Assembly (NCBI GenBank): GCA_002491195.1
Contig: DKVL01000046.1
Location: 1 to 49,467 of the forward strand
Reading direction: 5' to 3'
Origin: Lachnospiraceae bacterium UBA7179
GTDB lineage: Bacteria > Bacillota > Clostridia > Lachnospirales > Lachnospiraceae
Length of the DNA stretch: 49,467 nt
In this document: positions 16,930 to 26,713 of the stretch, one piece after another
Position numbering within the stretch: position 1 is the stretch's first letter
How the letters are laid out: the number at the start of each line of letters is the position of its first letter
Made by a program: the position numbers and the translations under genes
The notes under the pieces: generated by a model
What the model was told of the DNA's origin: nothing
What the model saw: the letters and a program-made list of their open reading frames with translations, nothing else
Databases searched by the model: none

Positions 16930-17367
16930 GTGGAGACAAAGAGGAAAATCCTTGTGGTGGACGACAAGGGAATCAACCGGTATATGTTGGGGGACATATT
17001 CCGGGAGGAATATGAGATTGTCGAAGCGTCCGGCGGGCAGATGGCAATTGATATCATGGAGAAGGACGCCTGTAATCTGGCGGTTGTGATGCTGGATATT
17101 ATTATGCCTGTGATCAATGGGTTTGGCGTGCTTGATTATATGAAGACAAAGGGATTGTTGGACAGGCTTCCGGTGGTGATTGTCACAGACGATGATTCGG
17201 AGGAGACAAGCGACAGGATCTTTGAATACAAGGTGGCAGACTTTGTGGTGAAACCGTTTGAGCCCAGGATTATCAGGCGGCGTGTGCAGAATATTATTGA
17301 GTTGTATGCATATCGGGAGCAGTACGGAAAGATTGTTTGTGCCGCTATGCGGCATGACGGGAAATAG
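16930..17367 (+). CDS. Stand-alone response-regulator receiver domain
   Basis: This 145-residue CheY-like protein has no output domain. It carries the acidic pair Asp11/Asp12 (LVVDD), the phospho-acceptor Asp56 in VVMLDIIMP, Thr86 in VIVTDDD and Lys108 in VVKPFEP, so all phosphotransfer residues are present. Translation starts at a GTG (16930) with only a weak AGG upstream. It ends 2 nt before the histidine kinase gene, indicating co-translation. It could shuttle phosphate between the kinase and the Hpt domain of the TetR fusion upstream. This is inference from order and domains. Confidence 0.93.
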   Translation: METKRKILVVDDKGINRYMLGDIFREEYEIVEASGGQMAIDIMEKDACNLAVVMLDIIMPVINGFGVLDYMKTKGLLDRLPVVIVTDDDSEETSDRIFEYKVADFVVKPFEPRIIRRRVQNIIELYAYREQYGKIVCAAMRHDGK

Positions 17368-17369
17368 GA

Positions 17370-19187
17370 ATGAAAAACAGGAATGGAAAGCATGAGGTGT
17401 TTGGGTTCCTGCGTAGATCTGGTATACGCAGACAGTTATACACGATTTATATACTGGCAGTTCTTTTGCCAGTATTGCTGATTGGAGTATTTCTGGTAGA
17501 TAATACATATAAGCTGCTGACCAGTTATCACAGGGATCTGTTGGAGTCGGACAATCTGCGGGTGCGGACGATCCTTTTTGAGATCACAACACAGGCCTAT
17601 AACATTTCAGAAGAGCTGTCGTTCAACAAGGATGTAACTGCTGTCTTAAGGGGGGTGTATGCCTCGGAGGAAGATTTTGCATCGACTGTCGACACACATG
17701 TTTCTGCGGTTGATAGTCATATGTACAATTATACCGGGATTGAGCGGTTTGATATCTACTGCGACAATCCGGATATCTACGAGTACAAGAATTATCATCA
17801 TGTGGATGAGACGATTGCGGCGACAGACTGGTATCAGCGGGCAACGTCGCAGGCTGGCATCTTCTGGAAAGAGATGGAGCAGATTGACGAGTATGGAAAC
17901 CAGTACTGGGGGCTATGTCTGGTAAGGCGGGTTCCGCTTGTTTATTCCAATTACAATGCAGTGTTAGTACTCCGGCTGAGTGATAATTATCTAAAGACGC
18001 GTATCAATAGTCAGGAGTATCTAAACAGCGTGTCGGTTGACGATGGCGTTGTGTTTTACGCGTCTGACTGGGGGGACTATGGCAAGCCGCAGCTGATCGA
18101 CATTGATTATGATGTGAATTATTTTGAGTATTCAGGAAGAGATCTGATCAAAGGCAGGGTGTGTTTTGTGGGGGTATCGACTCTTCGGCTGTATCAGTCA
18201 GACTCTAAGATTTATGTCTGTACGATTAATGACAAGTCCTATGATAATATATCGAGTATTATACAGACTTGTTTGATCATTATTCTGCTCGCAATTGTGG
18301 TGCCGGGGATTTTGATTCATTTCTTTACATCCTATTTCACAAAACGTGTTTCTGCGCTTCGTGATGTGATGCATCAGGCGAGCAACGAGAACTATGATTT
18401 TCAGGAAATCGTCCGCGGTGACGACGAGCTTTCGGAGGTGTTTTCCGATCTTGAAGTGATGGTCCAGCACATCAAAGAGAAGGATGCGCTGATGTACAAG
18501 ACGCTGCTCAACGAGCAGGAGCTTGCCAATGAGCAGCAGAAGATGGAGTTCAAGATGCTTGCAAGCCAGATCAACCCGCATTTTCTGTACAATACGCTGG
18601 AGACAATACGGATGAAAGCATATACAGCGGGGGACAGGGAGGTCGCAACGGCGATCAAACTGTTGGGAAAATCCATGCGGTATGTGCTGGAAAATAATGG
18701 TACGGCATTTACATCCCTTCAGGCGGAGCTGAATCATATTGAGATTTATATGAAGATACAGAAACTTCGGTTCGGTGAAAAGTTTGATTACGCATTTATG
18801 GTCGAGGAGGGCATTGATGTGGGCAAATGTATCACATTACCGCTTTTGCTGCAGCCTGTTGTTGAGAATGCGATTGTGCATGGACTGGAGGAGAAAGAGA
18901 CAGGCGGTATTGTTACGATCAAAGTCATGCGTTTGGCGGAGGAGAAAGAACTCTGCATCGCGGTGATGGATAATGGATGCGGCATGGAGCCAGAGACACT
19001 CGAACGCCTGCGGGAAGATATCGCAACGAAAAATCCGCAAAAAAAAGAAAGCATCGGATTATATAATATCAATCAGAGGGTGAAGCTCTGTTATGGGAAT
19101 GCATATGGCATGACGATTGATTCGGTGCGTGACAGGGGAACGACGATTGCGCTGCATCTGCCGGAAAACGTAGTTCATGATATCTGA
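17370..19187 (+). CDS. YesM/LytS-type sensor histidine kinase
   Basis: This is a 605-residue membrane kinase. A transmembrane helix at about 25-47 and another at about 292-315 enclose an extracytoplasmic sensor of about 245 residues. A HAMP domain (about 315-370) and a coiled coil follow. The His_kinase domain has QINPHFLYNTLE with His404. The HATPase domain has LLLQPVVENAIVHGLEE (N box) and DNGCGM (G box). This family usually pairs with YesN-type AraC regulators; one is encoded at 23110-24681 on the other strand. Its nearest partner in sequence is the receiver 2 nt upstream. It likely senses extracellular sugar or a binding protein. Confidence 0.95.
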   Translation: MKNRNGKHEVFGFLRRSGIRRQLYTIYILAVLLPVLLIGVFLVDNTYKLLTSYHRDLLESDNLRVRTILFEITTQAYNISEELSFNKDVTAVLRGVYASEEDFASTVDTHVSAVDSHMYNYTGIERFDIYCDNPDIYEYKNYHHVDETIAATDWYQRATSQAGIFWKEMEQIDEYGNQYWGLCLVRRVPLVYSNYNAVLVLRLSDNYLKTRINSQEYLNSVSVDDGVVFYASDWGDYGKPQLIDIDYDVNYFEYSGRDLIKGRVCFVGVSTLRLYQSDSKIYVCTINDKSYDNISSIIQTCLIIILLAIVVPGILIHFFTSYFTKRVSALRDVMHQASNENYDFQEIVRGDDELSEVFSDLEVMVQHIKEKDALMYKTLLNEQELANEQQKMEFKMLASQINPHFLYNTLETIRMKAYTAGDREVATAIKLLGKSMRYVLENNGTAFTSLQAELNHIEIYMKIQKLRFGEKFDYAFMVEEGIDVGKCITLPLLLQPVVENAIVHGLEEKETGGIVTIKVMRLAEEKELCIAVMDNGCGMEPETLERLREDIATKNPQKKESIGLYNINQRVKLCYGNAYGMTIDSVRDRGTTIALHLPENVVHDI

Positions 19188-19207
19188 TCTTATATAAAAT
19201 ATTATAT

Positions 19208-19243
19208 AAAAATGACATTTTGTAGAAAAAATGTCATTTTTTT
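19208..19243 (+). terminator. Terminator after the kinase operon
   Basis: AAAAATGACATTTT (19208-19221) pairs with AAAATGTCATTTTT (19228-19241) and a T run follows. The stem is AT-rich but perfect. Confidence 0.75.
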
Positions 19244-19393
19244 AGTGCATTTTTTATAGTAATCTTTAATATTTGCTGTATAAAATGAAAAATGCATGAA
19301 AAAAGTGATGTAAAATATAATTAATTTTTTCGGTATTTTTATCATTTTAACTTTTATATAATAAATACAAGAAAAAGTTAAGGAGGTAGTAGA

Positions 19394-20329
19394 ATGAAAG
19401 CCAAAAGTAACTCAAAAGCCGGAAAGCAAAAGTTCAGCTGGCAGCTCATGTACAAACAGCGGTACCTGTTATTAATGTCAGTGCCTTTTGTAATATGGCT
19501 GATTATTTTTAAGTATGTACCATTGTGGGGATGGACGATGGCCTTTCAGGATGTCAGGCCAAAGACTTTTGCAGTGCCAGTCTGGCAGCGTGATTTTGTC
19601 GGATTCGACAACTTTACCAAAGCGTTTACGGACAGACTGTTCAAGCAGACGCTGATCAACACCATAGGAACCAGTATTCTGGGAATTGTGCTGGGTACCG
19701 TGTGTGCGATTATCTTCGCGCTGATGCTCAACGAGATTCGGTTTGTCAAATTTAAGAAAGCGACACAGACGATCTCGTATCTGCCGCATTTTGTATCGTG
19801 GGTGGTTATCGCCAGTATTGCCAAGATGGTGCTCAATGACGGCGGTATGCTCGACACACTGTTTAACACCAGACTAAAGCTGATGAGTACAAACTCACCG
19901 TTGTTCTGGGTGGTTGTATGCTGTATCAATGTGTGGAAGGAGATGGGCTGGGATGCCATCGTGTATCTGTCCGCCATGGCAGGTATTGACTCCGGTCTGT
20001 ATGAGGCGGCAAAGGTGGACGGCGCAGGAAGACTGAAGAGAATATGGCATATCACACTGCCGGGAATCAAGCCGACAATCGTGGTATTGCTGATTATGAG
20101 TATCGGAAGTACATTGAATGTCGGCATGGAGCGTCAGATGCTTTTAAGTAATGGTATCGTGCAGGATCACGCGATGGTTCTCTCATGGTTCTCTTATCTG
20201 AGAGGTATCGGAAACAGCAATTACGGTGTAGGTACAGCGATTGGTATGTTCCAGTCTGTAGTAGGAATCATCCTTTTACTGATAGCTAACAAATTTGCCA
20301 GCCTGATGGGCGAGAGCAAACTGATATAA
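19394..20329 (+). CDS. ABC sugar transporter permease, LplB family
   Basis: This 311-residue permease has six predicted membrane helices and a long cytoplasmic N-terminus. The binding-protein-dependent transport motif EAA---G appears as YEAAKVDGAGRLKRIWHITLPGI, which is the contact for the ATPase. The start MSVPFVIWLIIFKYVPLWGW-type helix is typical of LplB/YtcP partners for oligosaccharide import. AAGGAGG precedes the ATG. It begins a three-gene unit (permease, permease, binding protein) with no ATPase gene, so a shared MsmX-type ATPase must be supplied from elsewhere. The 206-bp AT-rich upstream gap holds a TATAAT at 19357-19362 without a clear -35, consistent with activator control. Confidence 0.95.
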   Translation: MKAKSNSKAGKQKFSWQLMYKQRYLLLMSVPFVIWLIIFKYVPLWGWTMAFQDVRPKTFAVPVWQRDFVGFDNFTKAFTDRLFKQTLINTIGTSILGIVLGTVCAIIFALMLNEIRFVKFKKATQTISYLPHFVSWVVIASIAKMVLNDGGMLDTLFNTRLKLMSTNSPLFWVVVCCINVWKEMGWDAIVYLSAMAGIDSGLYEAAKVDGAGRLKRIWHITLPGIKPTIVVLLIMSIGSTLNVGMERQMLLSNGIVQDHAMVLSWFSYLRGIGNSNYGVGTAIGMFQSVVGIILLLIANKFASLMGESKLI

Positions 20330-20342
20330 GGGGGCGGAGATT

Positions 20343-21221
20343 GTGAATAGTACAAAAATTAAGAGCCGCGAGAATATCTTGGACTGGGTGCTGCTGGTTG
20401 TGTTCATCTTCCTGATTATTATTACGATCTATCCGTTTTTGAATGTGCTTGCAATATCCTTTAACGATCCAATTGATACAATGCGTAATATCAATTTCGT
20501 TATTCCGAGAAAGTTTACACTGAGCAATTACGTGTACATATTTGAGGAAAACAACCTGATTTCGCCGTTGATGCTATCCATCGTGAAGACGGTGGTCGGC
20601 GCGGGAGTCGGCGTGATCTGTACAGCGATGCTTGCGTATGTATTGAGCAGAAAAGATTTTTATTTTAACAAAGTGTTTACGGTATTATTTGTCGTTACGA
20701 TGTATGTCAGCGGCGGTCTGATTCCAGAATATCTGCTGCTGATGAGAACTTTGAAACTGGGCAATAATTTCCTTGTATACATTCTGCCAGGTCTCATATG
20801 GGTCTACAATGTTATCCTGGTGCGTTCGTTCGTAGAGGGACTTCCGCTCGCATTACAGGAGGCAGCGAGGGTGGACGGCGCAAATGATTTTATCATCTGG
20901 GCAAGGATTATCCTGCCGCTGTGCAAGCCAGTTCTGGCGACAGTAGCACTGTTCGTGGCAGTAGGTCAGTGGAACTCATTTATGGATACTTATCTCTATG
21001 CAAAAGAACTGCCGACGCTGCAGTATGTATTGTATCAGATTATGGAGACGGCGACGATCAAGATCGATCCGCACGCAGCAGAGCAGATGAAAAATGCAGT
21101 ATCACCGCTTTCCGTACGAATGGCGATCACGATCGTGGCGACAGTGCCGATCATTATCGTGTATCCGTTCCTGCAGAAGTATTTCGTGGGCGGCATGACA
21201 GTTGGCGCGGTGAAGGATTGA
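20343..21221 (+). CDS. ABC sugar transporter permease, YtcP/AraQ family
   Basis: This second permease (292 aa) starts at GTG 20343, 13 nt after the first permease gene, with GGGGGCGGAG upstream. It has six membrane helices and the EAA motif LQEAARVDGANDFIIWARIILPL. The C-terminal PFLQKYFVGGMTVGAVKD is characteristic of YtcP. It pairs with the LplB-type protein to form the membrane channel. The binding-protein gene follows after an 88-nt gap containing a small GAGAAC/GTTCTC hairpin (21269-21284) that might alter expression between the genes. Confidence 0.95.
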   Translation: MNSTKIKSRENILDWVLLVVFIFLIIITIYPFLNVLAISFNDPIDTMRNINFVIPRKFTLSNYVYIFEENNLISPLMLSIVKTVVGAGVGVICTAMLAYVLSRKDFYFNKVFTVLFVVTMYVSGGLIPEYLLLMRTLKLGNNFLVYILPGLIWVYNVILVRSFVEGLPLALQEAARVDGANDFIIWARIILPLCKPVLATVALFVAVGQWNSFMDTYLYAKELPTLQYVLYQIMETATIKIDPHAAEQMKNAVSPLSVRMAITIVATVPIIIVYPFLQKYFVGGMTVGAVKD

Positions 21222-21309
21222 GGACGCTTGTTTATACACGGTATCCGTGTTTGCAAGATAGAAATGTAGAGAACTATCGTTCTCGATATCAAGAAGGGAG
21301 AAGAAATAT

Positions 21310-23040
21310 ATGAAAAAAAGACAGATTTGCGCGTTGTTATTGTCAGCAATGATGGTAGCAGGCAGCCTGAGCGGCTGTGGCGGAAGTGGTGACAGCACAT
21401 CAACGGGCAGCACACAAAACAATGAGGCAACAGCTTCCGACGCTTCTGGCAGTACAAGCGGCGACACGGCGAATGAGAATCAGGAAGTGATCGAGCTGAC
21501 ATTCTATACGGCAGACGGTACGCAGGATGATCCATGGACCGATCCGGTGGCACTGGCCATCACAGAGAAGACGGGCGTGAAGTTAAAGACTACTTATCCA
21601 ATCGGCGGCAATGATGAGAGTGAGGATGTTGCATTGATGATCGCAGAGCAAAAATATCCTGACATTATCTTCGCAAAAGGTTCTGCGAACGGTTTGATCG
21701 AGGCAGGTGCGATGATGGATATGTCGGACCTGATTGACGAGTATGGTCCGAACATCAAGAAGTTGTATGGGGATGAGTATGATAAACTCAGACAATCTGC
21801 AGATGATCCGGCTATTTATCAGCTGTCTGCTTATGTGGTAGGCGGTGAGAAATATAAGGACTGCGGACCTGCACAGATCCAGTGGGATGCACTGAAAGCG
21901 AAAGATTATGCTCTTCCACGGACACTTGATGAGTTGGAGACAATGATCAAAGATTATCTTGCAGCAAATCCTAAGACAGAAGACGGACTTGACAGAATCG
22001 GTATCTCATTGTCTACAGCAGACTGGCACTGGCTGATCACATTGGGCAACCCGGCAGGCGCGATCGCAGACGGTGCACCGGACAATGGACAGTGGCTGAT
22101 CGATGAGAATAATCAGGCGATGTACAAATTCCGTTCTGAGAAAGAGAGGGAGTACTTCCGCTGGATGTGCCGTATGTACAATGAAGGCATCCTTGATCCG
22201 GAGTTTGCAACACAGACAAATGATGACTATATCGCAAAGATTGCTTCAGGACGTGTTGTATGCCTCTTTGACAAGGATTGGAATTATCAGGATGGCGAGA
22301 AGGTGCTGAAAGCAGACGGAAAATTTGGTTCTACATATTGTGGAGTACCCGTGACGATGGATAAAGATACAAAGTGTCCGGTTCTGATGTATCAGGGACT
22401 TACGACAGGAACGGGTGTTGGAATTTCTTCTACTTGTGCAGATCCGGTCAAGGCAATCAAATTCATTGATTTCCTTTGCTCTGATGAGGGACAGGTCCTG
22501 AATAAGTGGGGGATCGAGGGTGTGAACTACTTCATTGACGAGAGCGGACACCGTTATCGTACAGATGAGGAGATTGAGCAGTCCCAGAATGACAAGGATT
22601 ACTCTAAGAAAACAGGTGTTGGATTCCATAATTATCCGTTCCCTTCCTATGGTGATGGTATCCTTGATCCGACAGGAAGCACCTACACCACGACGAGCAA
22701 GACTTCTGTGATCGCAGAGTACAATGAGGAAGAGAAAGCTGCATGCGAGAAGTGGGGCGTAGAGCTTCTGGTTGATATGTTCCCGCAGGCAAGCGAGTTC
22801 GAAGTACCTCCTTATCCGCCTCTCTGGGCACTCGCAAAACCGATGGAGTTTGACGAGATCGCAAACCAGTTGGATGAGGTATCATGGTCAGCACTGATCA
22901 AGTGCGTTACAGGTTCCGAGGCTGATTTTGACGCGAACTACGACAGCATGCTCGAAGAGCTGGAAAAGACAGGAATGGCAGAGGCAGAACAGATGTTAAA
23001 CGAGATTATTGCAGAGAAGGTTGCTCTTACAAACTCATAA
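21310..23040 (+). CDS. Extracellular solute-binding lipoprotein (LplA/YtcQ-like)
   Basis: This 576-residue lipoprotein captures the substrate outside the cell for the two permeases upstream. The signal peptide ends in the lipobox SLSGC (Cys at about 24), followed by a Ser/Thr/Gly-rich linker. The mature protein has the long two-lobe fold of the family 1 binding proteins, with KYPDIIFAKGSANGLIEAG and SDEGQVLNKWGIEG typical of LplA/YtcQ. GAAGGGAG precedes the ATG. Oligosaccharide specificity cannot be told; no glycoside hydrolase gene lies in the cluster. A strong terminator follows. Confidence 0.93.
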   Translation: MKKRQICALLLSAMMVAGSLSGCGGSGDSTSTGSTQNNEATASDASGSTSGDTANENQEVIELTFYTADGTQDDPWTDPVALAITEKTGVKLKTTYPIGGNDESEDVALMIAEQKYPDIIFAKGSANGLIEAGAMMDMSDLIDEYGPNIKKLYGDEYDKLRQSADDPAIYQLSAYVVGGEKYKDCGPAQIQWDALKAKDYALPRTLDELETMIKDYLAANPKTEDGLDRIGISLSTADWHWLITLGNPAGAIADGAPDNGQWLIDENNQAMYKFRSEKEREYFRWMCRMYNEGILDPEFATQTNDDYIAKIASGRVVCLFDKDWNYQDGEKVLKADGKFGSTYCGVPVTMDKDTKCPVLMYQGLTTGTGVGISSTCADPVKAIKFIDFLCSDEGQVLNKWGIEGVNYFIDESGHRYRTDEEIEQSQNDKDYSKKTGVGFHNYPFPSYGDGILDPTGSTYTTTSKTSVIAEYNEEEKAACEKWGVELLVDMFPQASEFEVPPYPPLWALAKPMEFDEIANQLDEVSWSALIKCVTGSEADFDANYDSMLEELEKTGMAEAEQMLNEIIAEKVALTNS

Positions 23041-23065
23041 GGCAGCAGAGGGCGAATAGCGATAT

Positions 23066-23097
23066 AAAAAGGCAGGCTGAAAGCAGTCTGCCTTTTT
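23066..23097. terminator. Terminator between the binding protein and yesN-like gene
   Basis: A 14-bp stem with one G-U pair (23066-23079 with 23084-23097) has A5 on one side and T5 on the other. It serves the convergent genes on both strands. Confidence 0.88.
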
Positions 23098-23109
23098 GAT
23101 GCACAGTTT

Positions 23110-24681
23110 TTAAGTATCTAATTTCAACTGTTTGCGGTATTCTGCGGGGCTGATGCCGACATATTTCTTAAACTTCTTGTGGAAGTAGTCCACGTTCTTG
23201 TAGCCAACCTGTTCGGATACTTCATAGACCTTGATGTTTCTTTGCTCGAGCAGTTTTTTGGAATGTTCGATGCGTCTGTGGTCTACATAGGAATTAAAAT
23301 TCTCGCCGATCGCTTTTGTGAAGAGTTTGCCGAGGTAGGCGCTGTTGTAGCCAAACAGTGGCGCGATGGTTTCGAGCTTGATATTGTTCTGGTAATTGTT
23401 GTCAATATAGTAGAGGATATCATCAAGAATGGAATCTCTTGATGTATTGTCGTTGCTGTCCATGATGGTCTTGACCTGTTCTGAGATATACAGAATGATC
23501 TCATACAGGTAATGGCAGTTGTCTATGTGGTCAATAATGGCAGAGTTGGAGGGAAAGACAACGCGTGAGCTGTTATAAATCTTGTTGATGTTTTCCTTTA
23601 ACTGTAAAAATAAGTCCGTTAGAAAGAGCCTGATGGATTCAATAGAATTATCCACGCTGTACAGGTATTCTTCGAGGGAGAAGAATGTGGCGGCGATCTG
23701 CTTGCGGTTGTTTGCCTGCAGATAGTTTGTCAGGGCGTTACAGTATTCGTTCAACTTGTCGTCACTGACGAGAAGGCTGTGTGAGGTCAGGTTTGGCATG
23801 TCCTGGTATCCCAGCGTGTGTTGGCCCTGAATACAGAAAAAGCGTCTTTTCGTCAGGGCGGAGGCTTCCTCGTAAGAGAGATAGATTTCGTCGAGGTTTT
23901 TGACAGGACGGCCATATGCAAGAAAGAAGGAACTCATGGGACTGCCTTCCTGAAGTTCCATTTTTTCGTAGTGATTTAAAAATTCTTCAAAGCGCCGGAG
24001 GGAAAACGAACCCTTCAGGAGGATGACATTTTTGTTGTCTTCCTGAAAGGATTCAAAAGAGCGGTTGCCATTGTTGGTAATATTCAGAAGATCGGCAAAA
24101 TGATAGTCCTGGTCTTCGGACAGGGGACCGAATTTCTCATAGATTACGACCTGGTAAATGTCGCAGATCAGTTCCATACTCTGAAAGTCGGCGGAGGAGA
24201 GACCGGTGATACTATCCTTTTTCCAGACACCTGTTACCAACTCGTGGAGGATTGTGTCTTTTGCTTTCTCACGGTAGAGTGTGATACTGTCTGACTGGTG
24301 GTGCTCCTGCGCAATATTTTCCCGAATGGTATTGATGGCATCAAGCAGCTCGTCCTCGTCGATCGGTTTTGTCAGATAGTACTCTACGCCATAGCGGATT
24401 GCGGCCTGCGCGTAGGAGAAGTCAGAGTATCCGCTCAGGATAATGAATTTGCCGTTGTAGTCCTGTTTCCGTGCGATGCGGATAATGTCGATGCCGGAGA
24501 GCTTTGGCATACGAATATCGAGTAGGACAAGGCTGGGATTATTTTTTAAGATGAGCGAGAGTGCTTCCTCACCGTTTGCAGCTTCCCCGCACAAGATAAA
24601 ACCAAGTGCTTCCCAGTCAAGAATACACTTCAGACCGTCACGTATATTTTTCTCATCATCGGCAATCAATAAAGTTTCCAT
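23110..24681 (-). CDS. YesN-type response regulator (receiver plus AraC DNA-binding domain)
   Basis: This 523-residue protein begins with a receiver domain (Asp8/Asp9; phospho-acceptor Asp55 in LVLLDIRMP; Lys in LTKPIDE). A long middle region of about 270 residues follows, and an AraC-type double helix-turn-helix fills about 420-520 (KLETIAPLFGYNSAYLGKLF; VSEQVGYKNVDYFHKKFKKYVGISPAEYRK). It is the usual partner of YesM kinases and activates sugar transport genes. It lies convergent to the binding-protein gene and divergent from the second binding-protein gene, so it may control both transcripts. Confidence 0.95.
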   Translation of the reverse strand: METLLIADDEKNIRDGLKCILDWEALGFILCGEAANGEEALSLILKNNPSLVLLDIRMPKLSGIDIIRIARKQDYNGKFIILSGYSDFSYAQAAIRYGVEYYLTKPIDEDELLDAINTIRENIAQEHHQSDSITLYREKAKDTILHELVTGVWKKDSITGLSSADFQSMELICDIYQVVIYEKFGPLSEDQDYHFADLLNITNNGNRSFESFQEDNKNVILLKGSFSLRRFEEFLNHYEKMELQEGSPMSSFFLAYGRPVKNLDEIYLSYEEASALTKRRFFCIQGQHTLGYQDMPNLTSHSLLVSDDKLNEYCNALTNYLQANNRKQIAATFFSLEEYLYSVDNSIESIRLFLTDLFLQLKENINKIYNSSRVVFPSNSAIIDHIDNCHYLYEIILYISEQVKTIMDSNDNTSRDSILDDILYYIDNNYQNNIKLETIAPLFGYNSAYLGKLFTKAIGENFNSYVDHRRIEHSKKLLEQRNIKVYEVSEQVGYKNVDYFHKKFKKYVGISPAEYRKQLKLDT

Positions 24682-24735
24682 TAAACTGCGCCTCCCTCAT
24701 GCATAAGGAATTGTGTTGGTTCCTATGAAAATATG

Positions 24736-24763
24736 TTGAATTGTTTCGTAAATTTGATATATT
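24736..24763 (+). promoter_or_regulatory. Putative promoter of the second binding-protein gene
   Basis: TTGAAT (24736-24741), a 16-nt spacer and TATATT (24758-24763) lie in the 205-bp divergent gap between the yesN-like gene and the second binding protein. The leader would be about 115 nt. Confidence 0.5.
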
Positions 24764-24886
24764 AATAGTATAAGTGAGCAAAAAAGGATTGTCAATCTGG
24801 ACTATTTTAAGAATCAGGCAGAATCAGATAGGAGTGCTGCTGTTCACACCGTTCCAGTAACGATAGGAAAAGAAGGAGGCTGGGAA

Positions 24887-26614
24887 ATGAATAAAAAACA
24901 GCGCTGGAAAATAATTGTATGCAGCTTTCTGTTGTCTCTGATTGGTATGACAGGCTGTGCAAAATTTGACGGGAAAGAAGCTGCAGCTGACTGTCCGTAC
25001 GAGGATTTTATCGTTGTGGATGTGTTTGATTTCTCCGCCAATTATCAGGGAATCCAGTCAGGCTGGTTTGGCGAGGTGGTCAGGAAGAAGTTTAATATGG
25101 AGCTCAATATTATCACGCCCAATATCACTAAGGGTGGCGATACGCTTCTTGAGGTGCGGGCAGCAGCAGGAAATCTTGGTGATCTTATTATCTGCAAAGG
25201 GGAAAATGGTCAACTGCAGGATTTGGTGAATGCAGGTCTACTCTATGACATGGAGGATGATCTGCAGGGCAAAAAGATTATGAAATACCACGACGCGATT
25301 GAAAACCTGAACAACAGTGTGGAACAGGAGGGGATCTATGCAATTCCATCACAAGTGTCTGTCAATGAACCGACTGAGCCAAGCGAGGGAAGCGAACCGA
25401 TGTATGGACCATACATCCGCTGGGATCTGTATAAGGAACTAGGATATCCCGGGATGGAAACATTAGAGGACCTGCTGCCAGTATTAAAGCAGATGCAGGA
25501 GAGACATCCTGTCGCGGAAAATGGTGCAAAGACATATGGTTTTTCCTTTTTTAAAGAATGGGATGACAATATGATGAATGCTGTCAAACAGCCCTGCTGC
25601 ATGTATGGCTATGACGAGTATGGGGTGGTGCTTGCAAAGGCAGACGGTTCCGATTACCAGAGCATTATTGACGACGACTCAGTGTATGTGCGTATGTTGA
25701 ACTTTTACTATGAAGCAAATCAGTTGGGACTGGTAGATCCAAAGTCGGCGAGTCAGAATTATGATCGGTGTTTTGAAAAATTTGCAAACGGAGAAATCTT
25801 TTTCTCACCATGGCCATGGCTGGGAAAGTCTGCTTTTAATACCACTTCCAATAAGGAGCAGGGCAAAGGCTTTATGTTGGTGCCAGTCAGGGATATGCAG
25901 ATTTATTCCTATGGCTGTTATCCCTATGGGAATCAGGGCAGTATCATTGCAGTCGGCTCACAGTGCGAAGACCCTGAGCGAATTGTGGACTTTATCGACT
26001 GGCTGTACTCGGATGAGGGGATTATGATGAATGGTGCCAGCCTTTCGGGAGCGGCGGCAGGGCCGGAAGGCCTGACCTGGGAGATGCGTGAGGACGGACC
26101 ATATCTCACTGATTTTGGAAAAGAGGCGCTGCTAGATGGCGGGGAGATCGAGATGCCGGAGGAGTATGGCGGTGGGACATGGAAAACAGGTACTTCAACC
26201 TTGAATTATAAGGCGGTCGTCCAGTGTGAAAAGAGCGAGGATGGATATTACTATTATTATGATCTGTGGGACAGTGTGAAGTCGCTTGACACATCGGAGC
26301 TGGTCAGAGACTGGAAAGAGAAGATGGACGCAGATACCACGATGGAATATCTGCAGAAGAACAATATGCTTTTGGTAGCACCGGGAATGCTCTATACAGC
26401 ATCAGTGGAGACATCGGAACAGACAACCATACGCCACCAGTGCAAGCGGGCAATCCAGGAGTACTCCTGGAAGATGGTCTTTGCGGCGGACCGCGAACAC
26501 TTTGAGGCGCTGCTGGACGAGATGCAGGAAACCGTCAAGAGTTATGGCTATGATGTCATTCTGGAATATGACATGATTCACGCGAAGGCCAAGAGCAGTG
26601 TGGACGGTTTTTAA
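24887..26614 (+). CDS. Second extracellular solute-binding lipoprotein, without permeases
   Basis: The product (575 aa) has a lipoprotein signal with lipobox MTGC (Cys at about 24). The mature part keeps the family 1 binding-protein pattern: GNLGDLIICKGENGQLQDLVNAGLLYDM, cited in part as GDLIICKG, and RIVDFIDWLYSDEGIMMNG, cited in part as WLYSDEG. It differs clearly from the 21310 gene. GAAGGAGG precedes the ATG. No permease gene follows; it could share the permeases at 19394-21221 or act as an input for the YesM kinase. Both are inference. Confidence 0.88.
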   Translation: MNKKQRWKIIVCSFLLSLIGMTGCAKFDGKEAAADCPYEDFIVVDVFDFSANYQGIQSGWFGEVVRKKFNMELNIITPNITKGGDTLLEVRAAAGNLGDLIICKGENGQLQDLVNAGLLYDMEDDLQGKKIMKYHDAIENLNNSVEQEGIYAIPSQVSVNEPTEPSEGSEPMYGPYIRWDLYKELGYPGMETLEDLLPVLKQMQERHPVAENGAKTYGFSFFKEWDDNMMNAVKQPCCMYGYDEYGVVLAKADGSDYQSIIDDDSVYVRMLNFYYEANQLGLVDPKSASQNYDRCFEKFANGEIFFSPWPWLGKSAFNTTSNKEQGKGFMLVPVRDMQIYSYGCYPYGNQGSIIAVGSQCEDPERIVDFIDWLYSDEGIMMNGASLSGAAAGPEGLTWEMREDGPYLTDFGKEALLDGGEIEMPEEYGGGTWKTGTSTLNYKAVVQCEKSEDGYYYYYDLWDSVKSLDTSELVRDWKEKMDADTTMEYLQKNNMLLVAPGMLYTASVETSEQTTIRHQCKRAIQEYSWKMVFAADREHFEALLDEMQETVKSYGYDVILEYDMIHAKAKSSVDGF

Positions 26615-26713
26615 ATTCTGGAAAGTGCAATAAGTACGATGTCAAAAGGGATAATTTGCAGGGACTCGCACATATATTTTTATGGAACCTTTGCAGTGAG
26701 GAAATGAAGTTTT

